Positions 10,569 to 18,983 of a stretch of 64,000 nt of DNA are shown piece by piece. The stretch covers positions 310,001-374,000 of the forward strand of contig NZ_VCLB01000006.1 of assembly GCF_005924265.1 (NCBI RefSeq). Reading direction: 5' to 3'. Numbering within the stretch: the first letter of the stretch is position 1; the number at the start of each line of letters is the position of its first letter. The notes under the pieces were generated by a model. That model had not been told where the DNA came from and made no database searches. It worked only from the letters and a program-made list of their open reading frames with translations. The stretch is from Martelella lutilitoris (GTDB taxonomy: Bacteria; Pseudomonadota; Alphaproteobacteria; Rhizobiales; Rhizobiaceae). The position numbers and the translations under genes are program-made.

Positions 10569-10639
10569 GTCAATCAAAAATAGTCATGTTGCATTGCGAA
10601 AAGGCCATTTCTGATCGAAATTGAGCGTTTCTGATTGAC
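10569..10639. promoter_or_regulatory. Putative RhaR operator region in the divergent rhaR-rhaD gap
   Basis: The 179-base gap holds repeated copies of one motif. TTTCTGATCGA at 10608-10618 and TTTCTGATTGA at 10628-10638 are direct repeats exactly 20 bases apart (two helical turns). An inverted copy, GTCAATCA at 10569-10576, mirrors TGATTGAC at 10632-10639. Repeats of this kind between a DeoR regulator and its divergent target are likely binding sites. Confidence 0.6.
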
Positions 10640-10705
10640 AAGTCCGACTTTCGGATGGATTTTGCCGGGGAAGAACTAGGCCGAGAGGCCCCGAAGGAGG
10701 AAACG

Positions 10706-12805
10706 ATGGCGAATGAAACCCGGGCCGCCCGGCTCGAGAACCTGTGGGATGACGGCAAGGCCGCCGGCATGAGCGAATCCGAGCTTCTGCTCTACCGATC
10801 CAACCTTCTGGGCTCCGACAAGCGCATCACCAATTACGGCGGCGGCAACACCTCGGCCAAGGTGATGGAAAAGGATCCGTTGACCGGCGGCGAGGTCGAG
10901 GTGCTGTGGGTCAAGGGCTCGGGCGGCGATGTCGGCACCATCAAGATGGACGGTTTCGCCACGCTCTACATGGAAAAGCTCAACGCGCTGAAGGGGCTCT
11001 ATCGCGGCATCGAGCATGAGGACGAGATGGTGGGCTACCTCCCCCACTGCACCTTCAACCTGAATGCCCGCGCGGCCTCGATCGACACGCCGCTGCACGC
11101 CTATGTGCCGAAAAAGCATGTCGACCATATGCACCCCGACGCGATCATCGCCATTGCCGCTTCCGCCGACTCCAAGGCCCTGACTGAGGAGATTTTCGGC
11201 GACGAGATCGGCTGGCTGCCGTGGAAACGTCCGGGTTACGAACTCGGCCTCTGGCTCGGCAAGTTCTGCGAGGAAAACCCGAATGCGCGCGGCGTGATCC
11301 TGGAAAGCCATGGACTTTTCACCTGGGGCGATACGGCCAAGGAGAGTTACGAGACCACGCTCGAGATCATCAACAAGGCCATGGCCTGGCTCGACGCCAA
11401 GATCGAAGGCCCGGTTTTCGGCGGCCCGAAGGTGAAGACGCTTGGCGCAGAAGAGCGCCGCGCCATTGCCGAAAAGCTGATGCCGAAGATCCGCGGCATG
11501 ATCTCCGAAGCCGAGGGCAAGCTCGGCCATTTCGACGATCAACCGGCTGTGCTGGAATTCGTCGCCTCCAATCGGCTTGAAGAACTGGCAGCCCTTGGCA
11601 CCTCCTGCCCCGACCATTTTCTGCGCACCAAGATCCGTCCGCTGGTCGTCGATTTCGACCCGGAAAATCCGGATATCGACAAGACGGTCGAAGGCCTGCC
11701 GGACGCAATTGCCGCCTACCGCGAAGACTACGCCGCCTATTACGCGCGCTGCAAGCACGACAATTCGCCGGCGATGCGCGATCCGAACGCGGTGATCTAC
11801 CTGGTGCCCGGCGTCGGCATGATCTCCTTTGCCAAGGACAAGGCGACGGCTCGCATCTCCGCCGAGTTCTACGTCAACGCCATCAACGTCATGCGCGGCG
11901 CATCGTCTGTCTCCACCTATCAGGGCCTCTCCGAACAGGAGGCCTTCGATATCGAATACTGGCTCCTGGAAGAGGCGAAGCTGCAGCGCATGCCGAAGCC
12001 CAAGCCGCTTGCCGGCAAGATCGCGCTGGTGACCGGCGGCGCGGGCGGCATCGGCAAGGCCACCGCCTTCCGGCTTGCCAGCGAGGGCGCCTGCGTGGTG
12101 CTGGCCGATATCGATGACGCCGCGCTCGAAACCGCCAAGGCCGAACTTTCCTCCGCCTTCAGCAAGGATATCGTGCGCGGCGTTCACCTGAATGTCACCG
12201 ACGAGGCCGAAGTCGCCAAGGGCTTTTCCGATGCCGTGGTGGAATTCGGCGGGCTTGATATCCTCGTCTCCAATGCCGGTCTTGCCTCTTCCGCGCCGAT
12301 CGAGGAAACGACGCTCGATCTGTGGGACAAGAACATCGCCATCCTGGCGACCGGCTATTTCCTGGTGTCGCGCCAGGCCTTCCGCCTGTTTCGCTACCAG
12401 AATGCCGGCGGAAATGTCGTCTTCGTCTCCTCCAAGAACGGCCTTGCCGCCTCGCCCGGCGCATCCGCATACTGCACGGCCAAGGCCGCCGAAATTCATC
12501 TGGCCCGCTGCCTCGCGCTGGAAGGCGCCGCCGCCCAGATCCGCGTCAACACCGTCAATCCGGATGCCGTATTGCGCGGTTCGAAGATCTGGACCGGCGA
12601 GTGGAAGGAACAGCGCGCCGCCGCCTACAAGATGTCGACGGACGACCTCGAAGCGCATTACCGCGAACGCTCCATGCTGAAGCGCTCGGTGTTCCCGGAG
12701 GATATCGCGGAAGCCATCTACTTCCTTGCCTCCGATATGTCGGCAAAATCGACGGGGAATATCATCAACGTGGATGCGGGCAACGCGGTGTCGTTTCCGC
12801 GTTAA
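10706..12805 (+). CDS. rhaD: Bifunctional rhamnulose-1-phosphate aldolase / lactaldehyde dehydrogenase
   Basis: A cytoplasmic fusion enzyme of 699 residues. The N-terminal two thirds is a class II aldolase (GGGNTSAKV near 50, histidine-rich PKKHVDHMHPDA). The C-terminal third (from about 430) is a short-chain dehydrogenase with the TGGAGGIGKA nucleotide loop, NAGLA and the catalytic YCTAK. It should split rhamnulose-1-phosphate into dihydroxyacetone phosphate and lactaldehyde and oxidise the latter. The ATG at 10706 follows an AAGGAGGA site; an upstream in-frame start adds 17 unconserved residues. It is divergent from rhaR and is followed by rhaI after a repeat-bearing gap. Confidence 0.92.
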   Translation: MANETRAARLENLWDDGKAAGMSESELLLYRSNLLGSDKRITNYGGGNTSAKVMEKDPLTGGEVEVLWVKGSGGDVGTIKMDGFATLYMEKLNALKGLYRGIEHEDEMVGYLPHCTFNLNARAASIDTPLHAYVPKKHVDHMHPDAIIAIAASADSKALTEEIFGDEIGWLPWKRPGYELGLWLGKFCEENPNARGVILESHGLFTWGDTAKESYETTLEIINKAMAWLDAKIEGPVFGGPKVKTLGAEERRAIAEKLMPKIRGMISEAEGKLGHFDDQPAVLEFVASNRLEELAALGTSCPDHFLRTKIRPLVVDFDPENPDIDKTVEGLPDAIAAYREDYAAYYARCKHDNSPAMRDPNAVIYLVPGVGMISFAKDKATARISAEFYVNAINVMRGASSVSTYQGLSEQEAFDIEYWLLEEAKLQRMPKPKPLAGKIALVTGGAGGIGKATAFRLASEGACVVLADIDDAALETAKAELSSAFSKDIVRGVHLNVTDEAEVAKGFSDAVVEFGGLDILVSNAGLASSAPIEETTLDLWDKNIAILATGYFLVSRQAFRLFRYQNAGGNVVFVSSKNGLAASPGASAYCTAKAAEIHLARCLALEGAAAQIRVNTVNPDAVLRGSKIWTGEWKEQRAAAYKMSTDDLEAHYRERSMLKRSVFPEDIAEAIYFLASDMSAKSTGNIINVDAGNAVSFPR

Positions 12806-12850
12806 AGTGTGCGGATCAGGGTGGCACGGCCACTCTCTCTGCAAGGCGTC

Positions 12851-12985
12851 ATCCTCGGGCTTGACCCGGGGATCCATGCGCCTTCCCTTGCGACAGGCGA
12901 GGGTTGCGGTCGTGGGAAGGCAGACGAAACCCGCCGGCTCCGTTCGCGATAGAAGGGATTGGATGCTCGGGTCAGGCCCGAGCAT
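12851..12985. repeat. Pair of inverted REP-like palindromes (BIME-like) between rhaD and rhaI
   Basis: The first hairpin (12851-12873) has ATCCTCGGG against CCCGGGGAT around CTTGA (one mismatch). The second (12963-12985) has perfect ATGCTCGGG/CCCGAGCAT arms around TCAGG in opposite orientation. The intervening 90 bases and the rest of the 257-base gap contain no supported gene. Confidence 0.8.
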
Positions 12986-13062
12986 GACGCGGGAGAGAGG
13001 GATGAGCATGGGCCCCGGTAACGAACCAATTCAGCAGGCCCCGCCTGCAACGGGAGGAAACG

Positions 13063-14349
13063 ATGGAACAAATGATCGACAGCGGCGTGCTGGCCGCGGA
13101 GAACGAAAAGCGGGCGCCGGCGCTCGAGCAGGACTACAACACGCTTGGCGAAAAGCTTGCCCGTCGCGGCATCAGCATTGACGATGTCACGTCCAAGGTC
13201 GCGGCCTATGGCGTGGCCGTGCCCTCCTGGGGCGCCGGCACCGGCGGCACGCGCTTTGCCCGCTTCCCCGGCGCCGGCGAACCGCGCCATATCTTCGACA
13301 AACTGGAAGACTGCGCGGTGATCCACCAACTAACGCGCGCCACCCCCACCGTCTCACTGCATATCCCCTGGGACAAGGTCGATGATCTTTCCGAACTGCG
13401 CCAGCGCGGCGAAGCGCTCGGTCTCGGCTTCGACGCGATGAATTCCAACACCTTCCAGGATCAGGAAGGCCAGGAACAGTCCTACAAATACGGCTCACTC
13501 TCCCACACCGATGCAGCGACGCGGCAGCAGGCGATCGACCACAACATCGAATGTATCGAGATCGGCAAGGCGCTCGGCTCGAAGGCGCTGACCGTGTGGA
13601 TCGGCGACGGCTCGAACTTTCCCGGCCAGAGCCATTTCACCCGGCAGTTCGAGCGCTATCTGGAGGCCATGAAGAGCATCTATGCCGCCCTTCCCGACGA
13701 CTGGCGCATCTTCTCCGAGCACAAGATTTTCGAGCCGGCCTTTTATTCCACCGTCGTGCAGGACTGGGGCACGAACTATTTGATTGCCAAGGAACTCGGG
13801 CCGAAGGCCTTCTGCCTCGTCGACCTCGGCCACCATGCGCCGAACGTCAATATCGAGATGATCGTCGCCCGCCTGATCCAGTTCGGCAAGCTGGGCGGCT
13901 TCCATTTCAACGACAGCAAATATGGCGATGACGACCTCGATACCGGCTCGATCGATCCGTTCCGCCTATTTCTCGTCTTCAACGAACTGGTGGATGCTGA
14001 AGGCGCGACCGACTTCAACCCGGCTCACATGCTTGACCAGTCGCATAATGTCACCGACCCGATCGAGAGCCTGATGCGTTCGGCGATCGAGGTTCGTCGC
14101 GCCTATGCGCAGGCGCTTCTCGTCGACCGTGCTGCGCTCACCGGCTATCAGGACGACAATGATGCGATGATGGCATCGGAGACGCTGAAGGATGCCTTCC
14201 GCACCGATGTCGGCCCGATCCTCGCCATGGCCCGCAGACAAGCCGGCGGCGCCATCGATCCGATCGCCGCCTATCGCGCTTCCGGCTACCGACAGAAGGT
14301 CGCCGACGAACGTCCGGCCGTCACGGGAGCCGGCGGCGGTATCGTTTAA
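13063..14349 (+). CDS. rhaI: L-rhamnose isomerase
   Basis: A cytoplasmic TIM-barrel sugar isomerase, 428 residues, converting L-rhamnose to L-rhamnulose. It matches the rhizobial/Pseudomonas stutzeri subtype rather than E. coli RhaA. Likely metal and substrate residues lie in WIGDGSNFPGQ, FSEHKIFEPAFYST, DLGHHAPNVNIE and HFNDSKYGDDDLD, which give the expected Glu, Asp and His ligands in order. The start is fixed by GGGAGGAAACG just upstream. It lies 257 bases after rhaD and 24 bases before rhaU. Confidence 0.92.
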   Translation: MEQMIDSGVLAAENEKRAPALEQDYNTLGEKLARRGISIDDVTSKVAAYGVAVPSWGAGTGGTRFARFPGAGEPRHIFDKLEDCAVIHQLTRATPTVSLHIPWDKVDDLSELRQRGEALGLGFDAMNSNTFQDQEGQEQSYKYGSLSHTDAATRQQAIDHNIECIEIGKALGSKALTVWIGDGSNFPGQSHFTRQFERYLEAMKSIYAALPDDWRIFSEHKIFEPAFYSTVVQDWGTNYLIAKELGPKAFCLVDLGHHAPNVNIEMIVARLIQFGKLGGFHFNDSKYGDDDLDTGSIDPFRLFLVFNELVDAEGATDFNPAHMLDQSHNVTDPIESLMRSAIEVRRAYAQALLVDRAALTGYQDDNDAMMASETLKDAFRTDVGPILAMARRQAGGAIDPIAAYRASGYRQKVADERPAVTGAGGGIV

Positions 14350-14373
14350 GCGGCAAAAGGCGGGGGATATCCC

Positions 14374-14688
14374 ATGGAAACCATCGCATTCCGCATGAAC
14401 CTCAATGCCGGTCAGGCGGCGGAATACAAGCGCCGGCATGACGCAATCTGGCCGGAGCTTGCCACTTTGCTGAGAGAGGCCGGCGTCTCGGACTATTCAA
14501 TTTGGCTCGATGAGGAAACCCATCATCTGTTCGCGGTGCTGAAACGCACCGACGACCATACGATGGACAATATTCCGAAAACCGAGGTCGTGCGCCGCTG
14601 GTGGGACTTTATGGCCGACATCATGGAGACCAGACCGGATAATTCACCGGTCGAAGTCCCGCTCAGGAAGATGTTTCATCTGCCCTAG
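14374..14688 (+). CDS. rhaU: L-rhamnose mutarotase
   Basis: A small ferredoxin-like-fold enzyme of 104 residues that interconverts the alpha and beta anomers of L-rhamnose, speeding its entry into the isomerase. The family hallmarks are visible: [23 protein letters not shown] at the N terminus (with the conserved His), the central [15 protein letters not shown], and [12 protein letters not shown]. The length equals that of the RhaM/RhaU family. In R. leguminosarum rhaU lies on the transport side next to rhaK; here it is at the end of the rhaDI operon instead. Confidence 0.92.
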   Translation: METIAFRMNLNAGQAAEYKRRHDAIWPELATLLREAGVSDYSIWLDEETHHLFAVLKRTDDHTMDNIPKTEVVRRWWDFMADIMETRPDNSPVEVPLRKMFHLP

Positions 14689-14740
14689 ATCGCTTGCTTC
14701 TTTCTTTGTGTCATTGGCAGCCGCAAAGGCGCAGAAACCC

Positions 14741-14769
14741 GATGCTGTCTGGTCAACCCGGACAGCATC
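14741..14769 (+). terminator. Hairpin ending the rhaDIU operon
   Basis: Perfect 9-bp arms GATGCTGTC and GACAGCATC, extended inward by two G-C pairs and a wobble, lie 52 bases after the rhaU stop and are followed by AAAGCCTTTTC. This is a likely rho-independent terminator. The rest of the 235-base gap to the next gene shows only the ribosome site at 14913-14918. Confidence 0.6.
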
Positions 14770-14923
14770 AAAGCCTTTTCTGATCGCAAGCCTATTGAAA
14801 TCGGGCCATTTCCCGCCCATCTCACAGGCGTATTCAAAACGCTCCCGCGCACGAAAAGTCCGGTCTTCCGCCGCGCCTTCCGTGTTGCATTTCTTGTTTC
14901 ATCACCAAATATGGGAGGCCTTC

Positions 14924-15805
14924 ATGGCTGATAAACTGGCTGACAAGGCAGGCACCTTTTCTATTGGCGGCGCGCTCACCGTCAACCGGCTCGGCTTCGG
15001 CGCAATGCGCGTTACCGGCAAGGGCATCTGGGGCGAACCTGATGATCGTGCCGGCGCGATCGAAACGCTGAAGCGACTGCCGGAACTCGGCATCGACTTC
15101 ATCGACACCGCCGACAGTTATGGACCGGACATTTCGGAATGGCTGATCAAGGAAGCACTGCATCCCTATTCCACCGTGAAGATTGCCACCAAGGGCGGCC
15201 TCACCCGCACCGGTCCGAATGTCTGGCTTCCGGTCGGCCGCCCGGAATATCTGCGTCAGCAGGTCCACAAAAGCCTGCGCAACCTTGGCGTCGAGAAGAT
15301 CGATCTCTGGCAGCTTCACCGTATCGACAGCAAGGTGCCGGCCGACGAGCAGTTCGGTGCGATCAAGGAATTCCTCGATGAGGGCCTGATCGCCCATGCC
15401 GGACTTTCGGAAGTTTCGGTCGACGAAATCAAGGCTGCCGAGAAGGTGTTCAAGGTTTCGACCGTGCAGAACCGGTACAACCTTGTGGACCGCACCAGCG
15501 AGGATGTTCTCGACTATTGCGCGGAAAACAATATCGGCTTCATTCCATGGCATCCGCTGGCAGCCGGCAATCTCGCCAATCCGGGGTCGCTTCTCGACGA
15601 GATCGCCAAGAAGCATGATGCCGCGCCGAGCCAGATCGCGCTCGCCTGGGTTTTGAAGCGCAGCCCCGTCATGCTGCCGATCCCCGGCACATCGAAGGTC
15701 AAGCACCTGGAAGAAAACGTGGCGGCGGCGAATATCACGCTCACGGACGACGAATTTGCCGCTCTCGACGCCGAGGGCAAGAAGGCCTTCGCCGAAGCCG
15801 CCTGA
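14924..15805 (+). CDS. Aldo/keto reductase (YdbC-like)
   Basis: A cytoplasmic NADPH-dependent oxidoreductase with the (beta/alpha)8 aldo/keto reductase fold, 293 residues. The catalytic tetrad is present: Asp61 and Tyr66 in DTADSYG, Lys90 in IATKGGL, His132 in LWQLHRID. The sequence resembles E. coli YdbC (pyridoxal 4-dehydrogenase group) at the start ([13 protein letters not shown]) and at the end ([14 protein letters not shown]). The ATG at 14924 follows a GGGAGG site; an upstream in-frame start would add 72 poorly conserved residues. It is probably transcribed alone, since a terminator follows. The natural substrate is unknown. Confidence 0.85.
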   Translation: MADKLADKAGTFSIGGALTVNRLGFGAMRVTGKGIWGEPDDRAGAIETLKRLPELGIDFIDTADSYGPDISEWLIKEALHPYSTVKIATKGGLTRTGPNVWLPVGRPEYLRQQVHKSLRNLGVEKIDLWQLHRIDSKVPADEQFGAIKEFLDEGLIAHAGLSEVSVDEIKAAEKVFKVSTVQNRYNLVDRTSEDVLDYCAENNIGFIPWHPLAAGNLANPGSLLDEIAKKHDAAPSQIALAWVLKRSPVMLPIPGTSKVKHLEENVAAANITLTDDEFAALDAEGKKAFAEAA

Positions 15806-15811
15806 TGCCTC

Positions 15812-15837
15812 AAGCCGCCGGTCACCCCCGGCGGCTT
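15812..15837 (+). terminator. Rho-independent terminator
   Basis: Perfect 10-bp arms AAGCCGCCGG and CCGGCGGCTT around a 6-base loop, 6 bases after the stop, followed by TTCTCTT. Confidence 0.85.
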
Positions 15838-15871
15838 TTCTCTTGGACACGCACATTCAGGACGAAACCCG

Positions 15872-16852
15872 ATGGAATATGTGAAGCTCGGCCGCACCGG
15901 CCTTGATGTCTCCCGCCTTTGCCTCGGCTGCATGACCTACGGCGTGCCGGAGGCTGGCGCCCATCCCTGGTCGCTGCCGGAGGAGCAGAGCCGTCCCTTT
16001 ATCCGCAAGGCGGTCGAGGACGGCATCAATTTCTTCGACACGGCCAATGTCTATTCCGCCGGCACGTCCGAAGAGATCGTCGGCCGCGCGCTGAAGGATT
16101 TCGCCCGGCGCGAGGAGATCGTGCTCGCCACCAAGGTGATGAACCGCATGCATGAAGGCCCCAACGGCATGGGCCTGTCGCGCAAGGCGATCATGCAGGA
16201 AATCGACAATTCGCTGCGTCGCCTGGGCACGGATTATGTCGATCTCTACCAGATCCACCGCTTTGATTATGGCACACCGATCGAGGAGACGCTTGAGGCG
16301 CTTCATGATGTGGTGAAGGCCGGCAAGGCGCGCTATATCGGCGCTTCCTCGATGCATGCCTGGCAGTTCGCCACCATGCTCGCCACCCAGAAGGCCAATG
16401 GCTGGGCGAAATTCGTGACCATGCAGAATTACGTCAACCTGCTCTACCGTGAGGAAGAGCGCGAGATGCTGCCGCTTTGTGCGGCCGAAGGCATCGGCGT
16501 CATTCCCTGGAGCCCGATGGCACGCGGTCGTCTGACGCGCCCATGGGACACGGCCACGGGTCGTTCCGAGACGGACGAATTCGGCAAGACGCTTTATGCC
16601 GAAACGGCCGAATCCGACCGCAAGGTTGTCGACGCCGTCGCCGCAATCGCCAATGAGCGCGGCGTGCCGATGGCCCGCGTGGCGCTCGCCTGGGTTCTGT
16701 CGAAACCCGAGATTTCCGCTCCCATCGTCGGCGCGTCCAAGCCGCACCACCTCGATGACGCCGAGGCGGCGCTGGCGCTGAAATTGACGGCGGAAGAGAT
16801 CGAAAGGCTTGAAGCGCCTTACGTCCCGCACCGCGTGGTTGGGTTCAAATAA
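15872..16852 (+). CDS. Aldo/keto reductase, YajO-like
   Basis: A second cytoplasmic aldo/keto reductase, 326 residues, in the Tas/YajO subgroup. Nearly every landmark of E. coli YajO is present: VSRLCLGCMTYG, INFFDTANVYS (Asp56, Tyr61), ATKV (Lys88), YQIHRFDYGTPIEETLEAL (His129), ARYIGASSMHAWQFA, IPWSPMARGRLTRPW, and the final PHRVVGFK. E. coli YajO has been linked to 1-deoxyxylulose-5-phosphate formation and to general carbonyl reduction; whether this protein does either is not known. It is not closely similar to the upstream reductase, so the pair is not a recent duplication. Confidence 0.87.
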   Translation: MEYVKLGRTGLDVSRLCLGCMTYGVPEAGAHPWSLPEEQSRPFIRKAVEDGINFFDTANVYSAGTSEEIVGRALKDFARREEIVLATKVMNRMHEGPNGMGLSRKAIMQEIDNSLRRLGTDYVDLYQIHRFDYGTPIEETLEALHDVVKAGKARYIGASSMHAWQFATMLATQKANGWAKFVTMQNYVNLLYREEEREMLPLCAAEGIGVIPWSPMARGRLTRPWDTATGRSETDEFGKTLYAETAESDRKVVDAVAAIANERGVPMARVALAWVLSKPEISAPIVGASKPHHLDDAEAALALKLTAEEIERLEAPYVPHRVVGFK

Positions 16853-17329
16853 CGCCCGGAAAAAACGGCAACCGGACGGAACAGTCCGGTATTGCCCAAA
16901 CAAAACATAGGCCTGCGACATATTGTCCACACCACCTCCGACTCACGGTTGAGGCGGGGGGAACTTTCGTGTTAATGAAGCGTTGCTTATAAGTTGTGTC
17001 CCTGAAACGGGACACGGCGGGGAGGCCACTATTGCTTCTGTACGGGGAGGGTACAGGGCAATTCCGTATACGCCGGACGGCACATATTGCCGCCCTGAGC
17101 GACGGGTGGCCCCCGCCAGCCAATCAGCCGGACCGCTGGCGCGGTCCGGCGGCCGGCCGCTCCCCCGAGGCGCATATCCTTCGTCTCCCCAAGGCCTGCC
17201 AAGCGCGACGGCGTAGACCAGGTCGTTGTCTGAATATCCCTCCCCACAACCGTTTCCCGCGGGTGGTTGTCCCCACTCGCCTTCCGCCTCCTCACGGAGG
17301 CCCGCACTGTTCAAATCGGAGGATTGACG
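16853..17329. promoter_or_regulatory. 477-base leader region with two strong hairpins
   Basis: No credible gene lies here. Two perfect inverted repeats stand out: GTGTCCC/GGGACAC at 16996-17015 (6-base loop) and 10-bp arms GCCGGACCGC/GCGGTCCGGC at 17127-17150 (4-base loop). They precede the binding-protein gene, whose ribosome site CGGAGGA is at 17317-17323. The region probably holds the promoter and leader of the second sugar operon; no promoter could be assigned with confidence. Confidence 0.45.
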
Positions 17330-18592
17330 ATGAAGAGAACTGCCCTGGCCCTTGCCACACTGATGACGACCACCGCCCTGCCCGCCGGCGCCTTTGCCGC
17401 GACCGAGCTTTCCATGTGGTATCACGGGGCCGGCAACCCGACGGAATCGAGCATTCTCGAAGGGATCGTCTCCGATTTCAACGCAAGCCAGGATGACTGG
17501 GAGGTCGTTCTCGAAAGCTTTCCCGAAAACAGCTACAATGATTCCGTGACGGCCGCGGCACTGGCCGGAAACCTGCCGGACATCATCGACGTCGACGGGC
17601 CGATCATGCCGAACTGGGCATGGTCTGGCTACATGCAGCCGCTGCCGATCGACGAAAGCGCGATTGAGGGCTTCCTTCCGGGCGCCATCGGCAAATGGGA
17701 CGGCCAGATCTACTCGATCGGCTTGTGGGATGCCGCACTCGCGATGATGACGCGCCAGTCCTACCTCGACGAATACGACATCCGCAAACCGACGCTGGAC
17801 GATCCCTGGACGGCCGAGGAATTCGACGACATCCTCGTCAAGCTGAAAGACAGCGGCGATTTCGAATATCCGCTGAACCTCGGCATGGCCGACAATGGCG
17901 AATGGTACACCTATGCCTTCCTGCCCTTCCTGCAGTCTTTCGGCGGCGATCTGGTCGATCGTTCCGACTACCAGACGGCAGAGGGCGTGCTGAACGGCGA
18001 CGAGGCCATCGCCTTCGGCGAATGGTGGCAGTCGCTGTTCGAGCGAGACCTTGCACCCGGCACCAGCCAGGACCCGGCCGACCACCAGAACGGTTTCATC
18101 GACGGTTCCTATGCCATTGACTGGAACGGCAACTGGACAGCGCGCGCCAAGCTTGATGCCTTTGACGATGTCGTCTTCCTTCCCGCCCCCGATTTCGGCA
18201 ACGGCCCCAAGATCGGCGCGGCGAGCTGGCAGCTCGGCGTCTCGGCAGCATCCGAACACCCCGAAGGCGCAGCAGCCTTCATCGAATTTGCCCTCCAGGA
18301 CAAGTATCTCGCCGAGTTCTCCAACGCCATTGGCCTGGTTCCGGCAACCGAGGGCGCTGCCGCAATGTCCGAATACTACAAGGAAGGCGCGCCGCTCGCC
18401 GTCTTCTACGGCCTTTCCGACGCGCAAGGGTCACTCCGGCCGGTTACGCCGGGCTATGTGGTCGAAACCAGCGTGTTCCAGAAGGCGATTTCCGACATGG
18501 CCAACGGCGCCGATGTCGCCGATACGCTCGACGGCGCGGTTGATGAGATCGACACCGATATCGACCGCAACCAGGGCTACGGCCACAACTGA
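17330..18592 (+). CDS. Sugar ABC transporter substrate-binding protein (family 1)
   Basis: A periplasmic solute-binding protein of 420 residues with a Sec signal peptide (cleavage after AFA, near 23) and a mature start TELSMWYHGAGNP. The first lobe shows LPDIIDVDGPIMPN and the second DGSYAIDWNGNWT and ASWQLGVSAAS, common in family-1 sugar binders. The ATG at 17330 is 7 bases from a CGGAGGA site. It is the first gene of a four-gene importer operon (binding protein, two permeases, ATPase) and is separated from the permeases by 391 bases containing palindromic repeats. Ligand unknown. Confidence 0.88.
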   Translation: MKRTALALATLMTTTALPAGAFAATELSMWYHGAGNPTESSILEGIVSDFNASQDDWEVVLESFPENSYNDSVTAAALAGNLPDIIDVDGPIMPNWAWSGYMQPLPIDESAIEGFLPGAIGKWDGQIYSIGLWDAALAMMTRQSYLDEYDIRKPTLDDPWTAEEFDDILVKLKDSGDFEYPLNLGMADNGEWYTYAFLPFLQSFGGDLVDRSDYQTAEGVLNGDEAIAFGEWWQSLFERDLAPGTSQDPADHQNGFIDGSYAIDWNGNWTARAKLDAFDDVVFLPAPDFGNGPKIGAASWQLGVSAASEHPEGAAAFIEFALQDKYLAEFSNAIGLVPATEGAAAMSEYYKEGAPLAVFYGLSDAQGSLRPVTPGYVVETSVFQKAISDMANGADVADTLDGAVDEIDTDIDRNQGYGHN

Positions 18593-18640
18593 TCAGGCGG
18601 GGTGAGAGGGGCCGGCTTCGGCAAGTACCTTTGAAGCGCG

Positions 18641-18694
18641 CCCCATCCCCCCCCTTGAGGGGGAGATGTCGCGAAAGCGACAGAGGGGGGGGGT
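18641..18694. repeat. Compound palindromic intergenic repeat
   Basis: An inner hairpin with TGTCGC/GCGACA arms and a GAAA tetraloop (18667-18682) is enclosed by a C-run (CCCCCCCC, ending 18654) and a matching G-run (GGGGGGGGG, 18685-18693). Similar C-run/TGTCGCGAAAGCGACA/G-run elements are dispersed in rhizobial intergenic DNA. It lies in the gap between the binding-protein and permease genes. Confidence 0.7.
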
Positions 18695-18815
18695 AATGGG
18701 CAAAAGCTGCCAACGCCGTGCTCCCGGAAAGCCCCCCTCTGCCCTGCCGGGACGGGAAGATTTTGGTGAATTTACAAAACAGCGGCTGTGCGATGCCCCT
18801 CCTTCTCTCCGCGTC

Positions 18816-18890
18816 ATCCTCGGGCTTGACCCGAGGATCCATTCCCACGACGCAGATTGCCGCCTGGACCCTCGGGTCAAGCCCGAGGGT
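18816..18890. repeat. Pair of inverted REP-like palindromes (BIME-like) before the MalF-type permease
   Basis: The first hairpin (18816-18838) has perfect ATCCTCGGG/CCCGAGGAT arms around CTTGA. The second (18868-18890) has ACCCTCGGG/CCCGAGGGT around TCAAG, in opposite orientation. This is the third copy of the composite element in the window. Confidence 0.85.
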
Positions 18891-18983
18891 GACGGGGAGT
18901 AAATGGCGGGCGTTTGTCGTCCGACATAGAGCGAATGACGTTGGGAAATCAAGCACGCCCGGGACGAAAGACAGGACAGACAC

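Noticed and set aside
10676..13009. A 777-codon open frame antisense to rhaD
   Set aside because: Same reason: the shadow of a high-GC gene; no start signals, no recognisable domain, and it crosses the palindromic repeat.
16996..17496. Open frame overlapping the start of the second sugar-binding protein
   Set aside because: It crosses a strong hairpin and enters the binding-protein gene out of frame; the signal peptide and ribosome site at 17330 define the true gene.
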